Shown one piece after another: positions 8,648 through 17,196 of a DNA stretch of 64,000 bases. Position numbers and translations under genes: made by a program. Source of the stretch: an uncultured Clostridia bacterium (GTDB lineage Bacteria > Bacillota > Clostridia > Christensenellales > Borkfalkiaceae); assembly GCA_934278995.1 (NCBI GenBank), contig CAKQWM010000001.1, forward strand, positions 186,001-250,000, in the 5' to 3' direction. The number at the start of each line of letters is the position of its first letter. The first letter of the stretch is position 1. The notes under the pieces were generated by a model. It worked only from the letters and a program-made list of their open reading frames with translations, was not told the DNA's origin and did no database searches.

Positions 8648-8768
8648 CTAAAAAACGTTTATTTTTAAAGGCATATATCCGTTTGTAAACGACGCATAAA
8701 AAGCCTTAGTAAACGAAGTAATCTATAAAAAATTCACGATAAGTGGTTTTTACGTTTTATAAACAAAT

Positions 8769-8809
8769 AACCTCTCTTGTTTCTTGCAAAATAAGAGGGG
8801 TTGTTTTTA
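8769..8809 (+). terminator. terminator of the spoIIR-sleB-ypeB operon
   Basis: AACCTCTCTT and AAGAGGGGTT pair over 10 bp, then TTGTTTTTAT. Confidence 0.8.
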
Positions 8810-8819
8810 TAAACAGTCG

Positions 8820-8834
8820 ATAACGGGCTTATAG
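8820..8834 (-). repeat. 15-bp chromosomal motif copy (exact, reverse)
   Basis: ATAACGGGCTTATAG, the reverse complement of CTATAAGCCCGTTAT. The rest of the gap 8648-9025 holds only the two terminators. Confidence 0.7.
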
Positions 8835-8984
8835 ACGGGCTTTTATATTAAATCGACTAAGAAAACGAAAGAAAAAGCGAAAAAAAAGTAAAAGGCGGAG
8901 TCTTTATTTCGTAGCAACAAAAACGAACGTTTAAGCGCACGCGGACTTTTTATTTTATCCCGAAAGGCGGAGTATAAAAGAAAA

Positions 8985-9020
8985 AACAAAAAACACACCT
9001 GAAATATCGCGGTGTGTTTT
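8985..9020 (-). terminator. terminator after tRNA-Val
   Basis: On the reverse strand AAACACACC and GGTGTGTTT pair and are followed by a T run, directly downstream of the tRNA. Confidence 0.8.
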
Positions 9021-9025
9021 TTACG

Positions 9026-9102
9026 TGGTGGAGACGGATGGGCTCGAACCATTGACCTCCACGATGTCAACGTGGCGCTCTAACCAACTGGGCTACGCCT
9101 CC
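9026..9102 (-). tRNA. tRNA-Val(GAC)
   Basis: Full cloverleaf on the reverse strand: acceptor GGAGGCG/CGTCTCC, D arm, anticodon arm CCACG-TTGACAT-CGTGG with anticodon GAC, T loop TTCGAGC, encoded CCA. Two mismatched pairs (one in the D stem, one at the base of the T stem) are tolerable. Confidence 0.92.
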
Positions 9103-9181
9103 ATAAAAGATACTTTAAAGCATCTTTTTTGAAAACGCTTTTTAACCTTATTATCAAGAACAAAAAGCGTCGGTATAAATT

Positions 9182-9213
9182 GCAACCTTTTATTAAAATA
9201 ATAAAAACGTTGC
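9182..9213 (-). terminator. probable terminator of the yceD-rpmF operon
   Basis: Long dyad with GCAAC and GTTGC outer arms and TTTTATTA/TAATAAAA inner arms, 38 nt beyond the last ORF of the leftward operon. The following sequence is A/T rich but not a clean T tract. Confidence 0.5.
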
Positions 9214-9250
9214 TAATTTTTTGAAAAAGAAAATAAGCGATTTTTAAAAT

Positions 9251-9418
9251 TTACCAGTCTTCGCGATCGCTTATTTTAACGTCATCGTAAAATTGACGAT
9301 ACGCTTTTTTAAAATCCTCGGTCGCCTTTAAACCCTTTGAATTTTTAACGGGTTTTTTAACGGGCTTTTTTTTGTCCGAAGAAATAGCGGGTTTGTCTTC
9401 TTTTACGCCGTCTTTCAT
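9251..9418 (-). CDS. 55-aa lysine-rich small protein downstream of rpmF
   Basis: Unrecognised small ORF. ATG at 9416-9418 is 3 nt after the rpmF stop, so it would be translated by coupling. It starts MKDGVKEDKPAISS, has a KKPVKKPVKN repeat, and ends DFKKAYRQFYDDVKISDREDW. The acidic aromatic tail looks like protein rather than chance translation, and the composition fits host codon use. It is the last gene of yceD-rpmF before a terminator-like dyad. Confidence 0.55.
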   Translation of the reverse strand: MKDGVKEDKPAISSDKKKPVKKPVKNSKGLKATEDFKKAYRQFYDDVKISDREDW

Positions 9419-9421
9419 AGA

Positions 9422-9613
9422 TTATTTGTTTTCGCTGTCAACAACTTTTACCTGAGTGCCGTTATAGTAACCGCATTTGGGGCAAACCTGATGGGAAGCC
9501 TTGAGTTCGTGGCATTGAGGGCATTCGACGAGGTTTGCGGAATGGGCCTTATAGTTAGAAGCGAATCTCTTGTTTCCTCTTTGTTTGGAAATTTTGCTTT
9601 TTGGTGTTGCCAT
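9422..9613 (-). CDS. rpmF: 50S ribosomal protein L32
   Basis: 63-aa zinc-ribbon ribosomal protein. It starts MATPKSKISKQRGNKRFAS and has CPQCH...CPKCGYYNG, the two zinc-ligand pairs. It has a GAGAGG ribosome binding site and follows yceD as in most bacteria. Confidence 0.97.
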   Translation of the reverse strand: MATPKSKISKQRGNKRFASNYKAHSANLVECPQCHELKASHQVCPKCGYYNGTQVKVVDSENK

Positions 9614-9635
9614 AGTATATTACCTCTCAATCAAA

Positions 9636-9685
9636 ATTATATGTGGTGACCGCAGTCTTTATTATATGTGGTGACCGCAGTCTTT
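9636..9685. repeat. 25-bp perfect tandem duplication spanning the yceD stop
   Basis: The 25 bp ATTATATGTGGTGACCGCAG-TCTTT occur twice head to tail (9636-9660, 9661-9685). The inner copy encodes the end of YceD (KDCGHHI-stop); the outer copy is a non-coding duplicate in the leader of rpmF. Confidence 0.9.
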
Positions 9686-10117
9686 TTCGTTCAGGTCCTG
9701 CCCGCAAACGGGGCATAAGCCTTTGCAATCTTCTTTGCACAGTAAGGTCAGCGGCATATCCGTTAAAATAAGTTCGTTGACGTAATTTTTAAGGTCTATA
9801 CGGTCGTGAGAATATATAAGAGCGGGATCTTCTTCCTCGTCCGATCTGTTCTCCGGTAAAAATCTGTCGTCGAAGGTAATCGCGCGCGATACCGTTGCTT
9901 CTTTTAAGCAACGCGAGCAAGGCGCCGTGATTTCGTAACAAAGAGTACCCGATATATACACTTCGTCGGGATACACCTCTACGAGCGCGTTCATTTTTGC
10001 GGGCGAAGAAAACCGCGCCCACGGAATGGATAAAAGCGACTCGTCCAAATCAAAAGAAAAGGTAAAAGTTTCTTCCTCTTTGCCCTTTGACTTTAACTTA
10101 AAAACGTCAATAATCAT
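9662..10117 (-). CDS. yceD: YceD/DUF177 family protein
   Basis: 151-aa DUF177 protein, which in most bacteria precedes rpmF and is linked to 23S rRNA or ribosome metabolism. It has the family's cysteine motifs TAPCSRCLKEAT and CKEDCKGLCPVCGQDLNEKDCGHH, probably a metal site. It starts at ATG 10117 with a weak AAGG. The stop codon lies within a 25-bp tandem duplication. Confidence 0.88.
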   Translation of the reverse strand: MIIDVFKLKSKGKEEETFTFSFDLDESLLSIPWARFSSPAKMNALVEVYPDEVYISGTLCYEITAPCSRCLKEATVSRAITFDDRFLPENRSDEEEDPALIYSHDRIDLKNYVNELILTDMPLTLLCKEDCKGLCPVCGQDLNEKDCGHHI

Positions 10118-10218
10118 AAATTAGCCTTGATATTATATTATATTTTGGTGCGCTTGTCAAACGTTTTTTAACAAATTAGCGTCAAATATTTGCGTCTTAA
10201 CCGATTTTAAACGGTTTT

Positions 10219-10287
10219 TATCCGCCAAATACCTTAGTTTCGGTATTTACGACGCTTCGGCGGATACTTTTAGCGGATACTTTTAAG
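10219..10287. repeat. nested dyads and a 13-bp tandem repeat after ackA
   Basis: TATCCGCC (10219-10226) pairs with GGCGGATA (10259-10266), with AAATACC/GGTATTT nested inside. GCGGATACTTTTA is repeated in tandem at about 10260-10285. Lying just after ackA on its strand it may work in 3' end formation, but there is no T run. Confidence 0.5.
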
Positions 10288-10290
10288 TGA

Positions 10291-11490
10291 TTACAGATTT
10301 TTAACGATATTTTCGGTGTCTCTTGCGATAACGAGTTCTTCGTTGGTAGGAATAACCAAAATTTTAACCTTTCCGCCGTCTTTGGTTATATCGGTAATTT
10401 CACCGCCGACGTTTTTATTTTTTTCTTCATCGATAAAAATACCCATAAATTCAAGATTTTTAGCGATTTCATATCTGACGAAAGCGTCGTGTTCGCCGAT
10501 GCCCGCCGTAAAAACAAGGCAGTCGATACCGCCCATCGCCGCCGCGTACGCGCCCACGTATTTACGGCAAGAGTAGTTGAAAACGTCAAGCGCAAGTTCG
10601 GCGCGGTGATTGCCTTCACGTTTTGCGGAGGATAAGTCTCTGAAATCGCTCGAAACGCCCGAAAGCCCCGATACGCCCGATTTTTTGTTAAGATAGTTTA
10701 CGCATTCAGTAACGTCGAAGCCGTGTTTTTTGCACAAAAACTCCACGATCGCCGGATCGAGATCGCCCGACCTCGTTCCCATAGGCACGCCGCCGAGAGG
10801 GGTAAAACTCATGCTCGTGTCAACGGATTCTCCTCCGTCGATTGCGGAAATCGAAGAACCGTTTCCTAAGTGGCAGGTAACTATTTTAAGATCTTTGGCG
10901 TCTTTTTTCAGATATTTTGCTGCTTCTTCCGATACGAAGCGGTGACTCGAACCGTGAAACCCGTAACGGCGGATTTTATAGTTTTTGTAATCTTCGTAAG
11001 GCATACCGAAAATATACGCTTTTTCTGGCATCGTCGAATGGAAAGCAGTGTCGAAAACGCCAACCATCGGAGTTCCTTTCGGCATAACAGCCTTGCACGC
11101 CGCGATACCCGTAAGATTCGCCGGCTGGTGAAGGGGAGCAAGTTCGGTGTTGTTACGGCAGGTTTTTATAACCTCGTCGGTTAAAAGCACCGACTTATCG
11201 AAGTCCTCTCCGCTGTGGACTATCCTGTGTCCTACCGCGTCTATTTCCTTCATGTCGGAAATTACGCCGTGATCGGGGTTTATCAAAGCGTCCAGAACGA
11301 GTTTGATTGCTTGCTCATGCGTGGGCATGGGGGAGGTAACGGTAACCTTCTTTTTTCCTTCGTGCTTTAAAAACGAGCCGTCGAGACCGATTCTTTCGCA
11401 ACCGCCTTTTGCGATTGCTTTTTCGGTTTCCATATCTATAAGTTGATACTTAAGTGAAGAACTGCCGGCGTTGATAACTAAAATTTTCAT
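10291..11490 (-). CDS. ackA: acetate kinase
   Basis: Converts acetyl phosphate and ADP to acetate and ATP, the energy-yielding end of mixed fermentation. I start at ATG 11490 (MKILVINAGSSSLKYQLID); the frame runs on upstream without a typical start region. It has the family motifs NAGSSSLK, GHRIVHSGEDF, VFDTAFHSTMPEKAYIFG, RRYGFHGSSHRFV, HLGNGSS and FTAGIGEHD. About 400 aa, normal length. It follows pta on the same strand with a 73-nt spacer that holds a copy of the 15-bp chromosomal motif. Confidence 0.97.
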   Translation of the reverse strand: MKILVINAGSSSLKYQLIDMETEKAIAKGGCERIGLDGSFLKHEGKKKVTVTSPMPTHEQAIKLVLDALINPDHGVISDMKEIDAVGHRIVHSGEDFDKSVLLTDEVIKTCRNNTELAPLHQPANLTGIAACKAVMPKGTPMVGVFDTAFHSTMPEKAYIFGMPYEDYKNYKIRRYGFHGSSHRFVSEEAAKYLKKDAKDLKIVTCHLGNGSSISAIDGGESVDTSMSFTPLGGVPMGTRSGDLDPAIVEFLCKKHGFDVTECVNYLNKKSGVSGLSGVSSDFRDLSSAKREGNHRAELALDVFNYSCRKYVGAYAAAMGGIDCLVFTAGIGEHDAFVRYEIAKNLEFMGIFIDEEKNKNVGGEITDITKDGGKVKILVIPTNEELVIARDTENIVKNL

Positions 11491-11549
11491 AAATAAATCC
11501 GTCCTTATTTGTTGTATCGAAAAATCGGCTGAACGGCTCAAAAAGCCGT

Positions 11550-11564
11550 CTATAAGCCCGTTAT
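11550..11564 (+). repeat. 15-bp chromosomal motif copy (exact)
   Basis: CTATAAGCCCGTTAT in the pta-ackA spacer, reaching the pta stop codon. Confidence 0.7.
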
Positions 11565-12595
11565 TACTTAATTTGAGTCTGAAGCGCGGTTATGGCGACC
11601 GCAACGACGATGTCTTTGTATCCGCAACCTCTCGATAAGTCGTTGATGGGCTTTGCAAAGCCTTGGCATAAAGGACCTATCGCTTGGAAACCGCCTAACC
11701 TTTCGGTGTTTTTATAGTTGGAGTTACCCGCGTCGAGGTCGGGGAAAATAAGAACGTTTGCGTGTCCTGCAACGGGGGATCCGGGCGCTTTGGTTTTTGC
11801 AACGTCCGGAACTATCGCCGCATCGAATTGAAGTTCGCCGTCCGCTTTATATCCGGGCGCGATTTCTTTAAACGTTTTGACTGCTTCAACCACTTTATCG
11901 ACGTCGGCGTGTTTAGCCGAGCCTTTCGTCGAATGGGAAATAAAAGCGATTCTCGGTTCTATACCGGCAATCTGTTCAGCGGATTTTGCCGACGAAAGGG
12001 CGATATATGCAAGTTCCTCCGCCGTGGGGTTTTGGTTAAGACCGCTGTCGGCGTAAATGTAACAACCGTCTTCGCAATATTTGTTGCCGGACTCAGGCGC
12101 AATCATCAGAAAGTACGCCGATACGATTTTTTCGCCCGGCGCGGTTTTAATTACCTGAAGCCCCGGACGGAGAGTGTTCGCGGTGGAATGGCAAGCGCCC
12201 GAAACCATACCGTCAACGTCGCCGTTTTTCAGCATTAAAGCGCCGTACATAGTATAGTCTTTAAGTATCGCGGTCTTGGCTTCTTCTACCGTTGAAAATT
12301 CGGGGTTACCGGTTTTCTTATTGATTTTACCCTTTCTCGTTTCAAACAAAATATTGGCGTATAGGTCGGTTTTCGGGTAATTTTGAGGATTGATGACGGT
12401 GAAACCGTCGAAGTTTATTTCGGGATTGTTTTTCTGAATCTCCTTATCGTCGCCCAAAACGGTAACTTGCGCAAAGCCTTGTTTTGCGATTTCTTCGGCT
12501 GCTTTAACAACGCGTTTGTCTTCGCCTTCGGGAAGCACTACGTGCTTGTTGAGTTTTGCCGCTCTTTCAATGATGCTGTCAACAACTTTAGTCAT
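11564..12595 (-). CDS. pta: phosphate acetyltransferase
   Basis: Converts acetyl-CoA and phosphate to acetyl phosphate. Start at ATG 12595 with a perfect AAGGAGA ribosome binding site (MTKVVDSIIERAAKLNKHVVLPEGEDKR). It has the PTA motifs MVSGACHSTANTLRPGLQ, YADSGLNQNPTAEELAYIAL, SHSTKGSAKH, FPDLDAGNSNYKNTERLGG and AIGPLCQGFAKPINDLSRGC. 343 aa, the short catalytic form. The promoter is at 12780-12808. It forms an operon with ackA. Confidence 0.96.
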   Translation of the reverse strand: MTKVVDSIIERAAKLNKHVVLPEGEDKRVVKAAEEIAKQGFAQVTVLGDDKEIQKNNPEINFDGFTVINPQNYPKTDLYANILFETRKGKINKKTGNPEFSTVEEAKTAILKDYTMYGALMLKNGDVDGMVSGACHSTANTLRPGLQVIKTAPGEKIVSAYFLMIAPESGNKYCEDGCYIYADSGLNQNPTAEELAYIALSSAKSAEQIAGIEPRIAFISHSTKGSAKHADVDKVVEAVKTFKEIAPGYKADGELQFDAAIVPDVAKTKAPGSPVAGHANVLIFPDLDAGNSNYKNTERLGGFQAIGPLCQGFAKPINDLSRGCGYKDIVVAVAITALQTQIK

Positions 12596-12754
12596 AAAAT
12601 CTCCTTCGCGGCGTTGCGCTTGAATTCGTCGCGCGGTAAATAATCGGCGACAACGGAGCGTAATGCCTATAAAAATCCTTGTAATTTTCGGCAAAATGGT
12701 TTACACTTTATGTGTCGGCATATCGCTTTCGCTTTTGTTCGCATATACATAATG

Positions 12755-12808
12755 AGTAAGCGCTTGCTTTATAAACTTAATTATACTATACCCGAAAAAT
12801 AATGTAAA
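12755..12808 (-). promoter_or_regulatory. pta promoter with a cre-like site
   Basis: On the reverse strand, TTTACA (12803-12808), 17-bp spacer, TATAAT (12780-12785). Just downstream of the predicted start, AGTAAGCGCTTGCT (12755-12768) matches about 10 of 14 positions of the CcpA operator TGAAAGCGCTTTCA, suggesting carbon catabolite control. The cre call is inference. Confidence 0.55.
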
Positions 12809-12847
12809 GGAAAACCCGAATAAAAATCCCGGTTTTAAAAAACAATT

Positions 12848-14026
12848 ATGAAATCTCTTAAAATTTCCGCCGCCGTGTGCGAATATAATCCGTTCCATAA
12901 CGGACATAAACTGCATTTAAACAAGATGAGAGAGTCTTCTCCCGACGCCGTTGCCGTAATTATGAGCGGTAATTTTTGTCAGAGAGGGGAAGCCGCCTGT
13001 ATGGATAAGTACACGCGCGCCGTCCACGCGATAAAGTGCGGCGCAGACGTAGTTTTTGAACTGCCCGCGGTGTTTTCGACGGCGCCCGCCGAAATTTTCG
13101 CAAAAGGAGCAATCAAACTTATAGAATCGCTTCCGGGGCAAAAGACTTTGTATTTCGGCGCCGAAAAAGGAAGTAAAGAAGATTTTATCGATATTGCCGG
13201 CGTTACGGCGGTTGAAACCAAGGAAGTTAAAGAAGCGCTTAAAAAAAATCTTGCCGAAGGACTTCCGCACGCGCTTGCAAGGGTAAACGCTTATAAAAGC
13301 GTATATCCAGACTATGATTTTTCGCTTCTCGACACGCCGAATTCCGTTTTAGGAATAGAATATACGAAAGCCCTTTTAAAGGTCGGCTCGAAAACGGAAA
13401 TTTGCCCGATAAAAAGAGAGGGCGATTATAACGATTTATCCCTTTCGGGCGATTTCGCTTCGGCAAGCGCAATTCGGTATGCGATTTCCGACGGAAAAAA
13501 GAAAAAAGTAAAAAAACATCTTCCCGAATGTGTTTATGAAGATTTACCCGACAAGTTGCCCGATTTCGGCAATTTATTATTGTTTAAAGCGCTTGAATCG
13601 AGTAAAAACGAATTGAAAAATATCGTAGATTGCACGGAGGGTTTGGAAAATCGCATAAAAGCGTTTGCATCTTCCGTAACGGACGTCGATAACTTTATAA
13701 ACAAACTCGAAACAAAGCGTTACACGAAGGCTCGGCTCAGGCGAATTATCACGGCAAATATGCTCGGTATCACAAAAGAATTTACCGAAAAATGTCTTAA
13801 AAGCAATTTGTATCTGAAAGTTCTGGCTGTCGCAAACGATAAAACCGATTTGCTTTCCGCGTTTTCGGGCGGAAAAAACAAACTTATAACGAGAAAATCG
13901 GATGCGGATAGTTTGTCGGGTACGCAAAAGGCGTGTTTTTTGAAAGACGTTTTTGCAAACAACGTTTACAACGTCGTAAATAATTTAATTACGAACGAAT
14001 ACGAAACGAAGTTCGTTAAAAGATAA
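12848..14026 (+). CDS. tmcAL: tRNA(Met) cytidine acetate ligase (TmcAL, YlbM)
   Basis: Uses ATP and acetate to make N4-acetylcytidine at the wobble position of elongator tRNA-Met. The nucleotidyltransferase-type N-terminus AAVCEYNPFHNGHKLHL carries the HxGH-like HNGH, followed by VIMSGNFCQRGEAACMDKYTRA. It also has NSVLGIEYTKAL and the later KRYTKARLRRIITANMLGI. 392 aa, family length. It is divergent from pta-ackA, which makes its substrate acetate. There is no clear ribosome binding site before ATG 12848. Confidence 0.92.
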   Translation: MKSLKISAAVCEYNPFHNGHKLHLNKMRESSPDAVAVIMSGNFCQRGEAACMDKYTRAVHAIKCGADVVFELPAVFSTAPAEIFAKGAIKLIESLPGQKTLYFGAEKGSKEDFIDIAGVTAVETKEVKEALKKNLAEGLPHALARVNAYKSVYPDYDFSLLDTPNSVLGIEYTKALLKVGSKTEICPIKREGDYNDLSLSGDFASASAIRYAISDGKKKKVKKHLPECVYEDLPDKLPDFGNLLLFKALESSKNELKNIVDCTEGLENRIKAFASSVTDVDNFINKLETKRYTKARLRRIITANMLGITKEFTEKCLKSNLYLKVLAVANDKTDLLSAFSGGKNKLITRKSDADSLSGTQKACFLKDVFANNVYNVVNNLITNEYETKFVKR

Positions 14027-14035
14027 AAAACGCCT

Positions 14036-14050
14036 CTATAAGCCGATTAT
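14036..14050 (+). repeat. 15-bp chromosomal motif copy (13 of 15)
   Basis: CTATAAGCCGATTAT between tmcAL and nagA. Confidence 0.5.
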
Positions 14051-14083
14051 CGCTTATTTTTAAAAATATCGGAGAGAATAAAA

Positions 14084-15241
14084 ATGAAAGGTTTTAAAAA
14101 TTCAAAAGTTTACGTTTACAAAAAAGGAATAATCAAAACAGACGTCGCCGTCGCTTGCGGAATAATCGAAAATATAGGAAATGGGTGCGTCAACGAAGGA
14201 ATAACGTTGCCGGAAGGCGCCGTTCTCGTTCCCGCTTTTATCGACGAACATATTCACGGGGCTATGGGGGCGGATACTATGGACGGAAGCGTTGAAGCGC
14301 TCAGAGTAATGGCGGACGCTCTCGTAAAAGAAGGTACCGCAACCTTTTTGGCAACCACAATGACGCAGAGCAAAGAAAATATCACCCGCGCGCTGAAAAG
14401 CGTAAAAGAATATAAAGCGCTTGAAAGAGAAGAAGGCGCTTACCTTTTGGGGGTTCACCTCGAAGGTCCGTATATTTCGTCCGGATTTGCGGGCGCGCAA
14501 CCTCTCGAATACGTAGTTGCGCCCGATATAAAAGAATTCGACGAATACAACGAAGCAAGCGGAAACTCTATAAAGATAGTAACCGTCGCGCCGGAAACGC
14601 ACGGCGCCGTGGCTTTCATAAAACATTTGAAAAGCAAAGGAGTTATCGCTTCGATAGGGCATACTTCGGCAAAACACGAAGATATAAAAAAGGCTGTGGA
14701 AAGCGGAGCGTCAAACGTTACGCATACGTATAACGCGCAGTCGCCCCTTCATCACCGCGATATCGGTACCGTAGGCTCGGCTTTATATTACGACGATTTA
14801 AATTGCGAAATAATATGCGATACCGTTCACGTATCCGTTCCGGCAATTAAACTTTTAATAAAAAACAAACCGCACGACAAAGTAACGCTTATAACCGACG
14901 CCATGAGGGCAAAGCAAATGCCCGACGGCGTTTCGGAACTCGGCGGGCAGACAGTCATAGTTAAAAACGGCGAAGCAAGGCTTGAAAACGGAACGCTCGC
15001 AGGGAGCGTGTTGAAAATGAACGTGGCAATTAAAAATCTCGTCGATAACGGAATCGATTTTTGCGACGCCATAGATTTTGCAACCGTAAACCCCGCTGAA
15101 AATCTTGGGATTTTCGACGAATACGGCTCGATTTCAGTCGGAAAACGCGCGAACTTTACGGTTTTAAACGAAAATTTTGAAGTACTTATGACGATACGCG
15201 GCGGAAAAATAGTTTACGATAATTTAAAAAACGCCGATTAA
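14084..15241 (+). CDS. nagA: N-acetylglucosamine-6-phosphate deacetylase
   Basis: Amidohydrolase that deacetylates GlcNAc-6-P to GlcN-6-P in amino-sugar and peptidoglycan recycling, releasing acetate. 385 aa with the metal motif PAFIDEHIHGAMG, catalytic-site HLEGPYIS, IGHTSA, NVTHTYNAQSPLHHR, CDTVHV, LITDAMRA and the C-terminal NPAENLGI. The ribosome binding site is GGAGAG. Neither nagB nor a permease is adjacent. Confidence 0.94.
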   Translation: MKGFKNSKVYVYKKGIIKTDVAVACGIIENIGNGCVNEGITLPEGAVLVPAFIDEHIHGAMGADTMDGSVEALRVMADALVKEGTATFLATTMTQSKENITRALKSVKEYKALEREEGAYLLGVHLEGPYISSGFAGAQPLEYVVAPDIKEFDEYNEASGNSIKIVTVAPETHGAVAFIKHLKSKGVIASIGHTSAKHEDIKKAVESGASNVTHTYNAQSPLHHRDIGTVGSALYYDDLNCEIICDTVHVSVPAIKLLIKNKPHDKVTLITDAMRAKQMPDGVSELGGQTVIVKNGEARLENGTLAGSVLKMNVAIKNLVDNGIDFCDAIDFATVNPAENLGIFDEYGSISVGKRANFTVLNENFEVLMTIRGGKIVYDNLKNAD

Positions 15242-15455
15242 ACGATTGATAAAAAGAACAAATAGATTTATCATATTAGTGATATTCGGGTATCGACTGA
15301 AAGCGCAAAACCGCTATTATCCAAACCGTCGGATTAACCGTGGTTCGACGCGCCGAAATCAAGTTTTATAAGCGAACGTTCGTTATATTTACCTGAAACG
15401 TTTAATCGGCATCGACGAAAAAAATCCGAATAATAAAAATTTTTGAGAGTATTTT
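15242..15455. other. intergenic gap, palindrome only
   Basis: 214 bp with no ORF. A 10-bp palindrome, CGAACGTTCG (15373-15382), about 75 bp before the yitT-like start, may be an operator. It lacks the 4-bp spacer of a Firmicute LexA box. Confidence 0.4.
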
Positions 15456-16370
15456 ATGGACACCGCTACCGACACTAAATTTAAAATCCAGATATTTATC
15501 GATATTTTAGTCGTAATAGTCGCTTCCGTTCTTTCCGCAATCGGGTTATACGTCTTCGTATATCCCGCAAACTTTGCGCCGAGCGGAGTTGACGGCGTTG
15601 CTACGATGCTTCAAAAAATTACGAAGGTTTCCGCCGCCGTTTACACCGTTTTGATCAATTTACCTCTGCTTTTGTGGGCTTTTTTCAAACTCAATAAAAA
15701 GTACGTAATATATACGATAATTTTTACGGTGTTGTCGTCAGGGCTTATTTATTTGTTGCAAGAAGTTAATTTCCCCGCGTACGACGTATCTACCGATAAA
15801 ATATTGCCGGCGATATTTGCCGGTATCATTCTTGGCGTAAGAACGGGCATAATGATGAAGATAGGAAGTTCTACGGGCGGTATAGATATAATCGCATGCA
15901 TGATTCAGCAAAAGAAACCGCATATAAATATCGAAAAATATATATCGCTTATTTGCTATTTTATAATTTTTCTTTCCTATTTCGTTTATAAAGACGAGTA
16001 CAAAGAAAGCGGAGAAAACGCTTTATCATGTATTTTGCTGTCGATAATACAAACTTTCGTGTTGGAAAAAACCATCTCTTATACGCTTAAAGACAACCGC
16101 AACGCCATCGAAGTTAAAATTATTACCAAAGCCCCGGATATTTTAAAGGAAAAAATACTTTTTACTTTAAAGCACGGCGCTACAATCGTCGAATGTACCG
16201 GTATGTACACGGGGGAAGATCGTTATATGGTGGTTACTATCATAAACGTAAGGCAACTCGGCGAACTCACGAATATTATAAAAGAACTCCCCGATACCTT
16301 TATTTATTATAGCGACGTAACGGGCATAAGGGGAAATTTCAGGTGGAAAAAGTCGGATATCCCGCATTAG
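15456..16370 (+). CDS. YitT-family membrane protein (DUF161/DUF2179)
   Basis: 304-aa protein with five or six membrane segments in the first ~190 residues. It has the family signatures IGLYVFVYPANFAPSGVDGVATML and GSSTGGIDIIA, then a cytoplasmic DUF2179 domain (about 215-300, VVECTGMYTGEDRYMVVTIINVRQ-like). Transport or signalling roles in the family are unproven. Monocistronic, followed by a terminator. Confidence 0.88.
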   Translation: MDTATDTKFKIQIFIDILVVIVASVLSAIGLYVFVYPANFAPSGVDGVATMLQKITKVSAAVYTVLINLPLLLWAFFKLNKKYVIYTIIFTVLSSGLIYLLQEVNFPAYDVSTDKILPAIFAGIILGVRTGIMMKIGSSTGGIDIIACMIQQKKPHINIEKYISLICYFIIFLSYFVYKDEYKESGENALSCILLSIIQTFVLEKTISYTLKDNRNAIEVKIITKAPDILKEKILFTLKHGATIVECTGMYTGEDRYMVVTIINVRQLGELTNIIKELPDTFIYYSDVTGIRGNFRWKKSDIPH

Positions 16371-16380
16371 TCGAAAACTA

Positions 16381-16414
16381 AAAAAACGCTTTCATATAAA
16401 GGAAGCGTTTTTTT
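16381..16414 (+). terminator. terminator after the YitT gene
   Basis: AAACGCTTTC and GAAGCGTTT arms with a T7 run. Confidence 0.85.
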
Positions 16415-16473
16415 GCTGTTTTTTTGACTGTATTTTATAGCGGCATACCTTCGCTTTTAGCATAAAAGTAAGG

Positions 16474-16488
16474 CTATAAGTCGGTTTT
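16474..16488 (+). repeat. diverged copy of the 15-bp chromosomal motif
   Basis: CTATAAGTCGGTTTT, preceded by AAAGTAAGG as in the copies at 61540 and 63738. Confidence 0.4.
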
Positions 16489-16560
16489 TTCACTGTTTTT
16501 AAAAAAGCCGACGACAAGCTAAAAATGTGACCGAGCGCGTTTTTTCGGTTAGCGCGGTTT

Positions 16561-17196
16561 TTAAACGTCCCATTCCTTTAAAAATTCCGCCACGAAAACT
16601 TTCATAAATTCGGTTCTTTCTTCGGCAATTTCTTTGCCCGTTTTCGTGTTCATTAAGTCTTTTAAAAGAAACAACTTTTCGTAAAAATGATTTATCGACG
16701 AAGAATTGTTTTTAAAGTATTCTTCTGCGTTTAAATTTGTTTCGGGTGGCGTTTCGGGATCGTATAACGGGCGATTTCGGCTTCCTCCGTACGCAAAAAC
16801 GCGAGCAATACCTATCGCGCCCAAAGCGTCGAGTCTATCGGCGTCCTGCACGCATTTTCCTTCTATCGACGACGGTGTGACCGAATCGGTTCCGCGAAAA
16901 GAAATTTCGTCTATTATTTTTATTATACCGTTTATTTTTTCGGCAGAAAACTTTTTACTTTTCAGGTAGTTTACCGCGCGGTCTTTGTTTTCAGCCGTCT
17001 TGGGTGAAAGTTTTTTATCGTCAACATCGTGTAAAAGCGCCGCAAAAGCGACCGTTTCTTTGTCGGCTCCTTCTTGTTCGGCAAGTTTCAAAGCCAATTT
17101 TAAAACCCTCAAAGTATGATAAAGGTCGTGTCCGCTAAAGTCGTCCTTAAAAATCCGTTTAATAAATTCGATAGTTTCGTTTATAAGTTCGTTCAT
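16561..17196 (-). CDS. HD-domain phosphohydrolase
   Basis: 211-aa HD hydrolase similar in pattern to YedJ-type proteins. Metal ligands are visible as H in SGHDLYHTLRV, HD in ALLHDVDD, and D in CVQDADRLDALGAIGIARVFAYGG. The substrate is unknown; the family acts on nucleotides or other phosphoesters. Single gene starting at ATG 17196. The gap to tRNA-Ser (17197-17462) shows only the tRNA terminator. Confidence 0.8.
   Translation of the reverse strand: MNELINETIEFIKRIFKDDFSGHDLYHTLRVLKLALKLAEQEGADKETVAFAALLHDVDDKKLSPKTAENKDRAVNYLKSKKFSAEKINGIIKIIDEISFRGTDSVTPSSIEGKCVQDADRLDALGAIGIARVFAYGGSRNRPLYDPETPPETNLNAEEYFKNNSSSINHFYEKLFLLKDLMNTKTGKEIAEERTEFMKVFVAEFLKEWDV

Noticed and set aside
8843..9070. 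Reverse-strand 75-aa ORF
   Set aside because: It overlaps tRNA-Val and its terminator.
15373..15382. CGAACGTTCG palindrome considered as an SOS box
   Set aside because: The half-sites abut, lacking the 4-bp spacer of the Firmicute LexA box, and the flanking gene is not an SOS gene.
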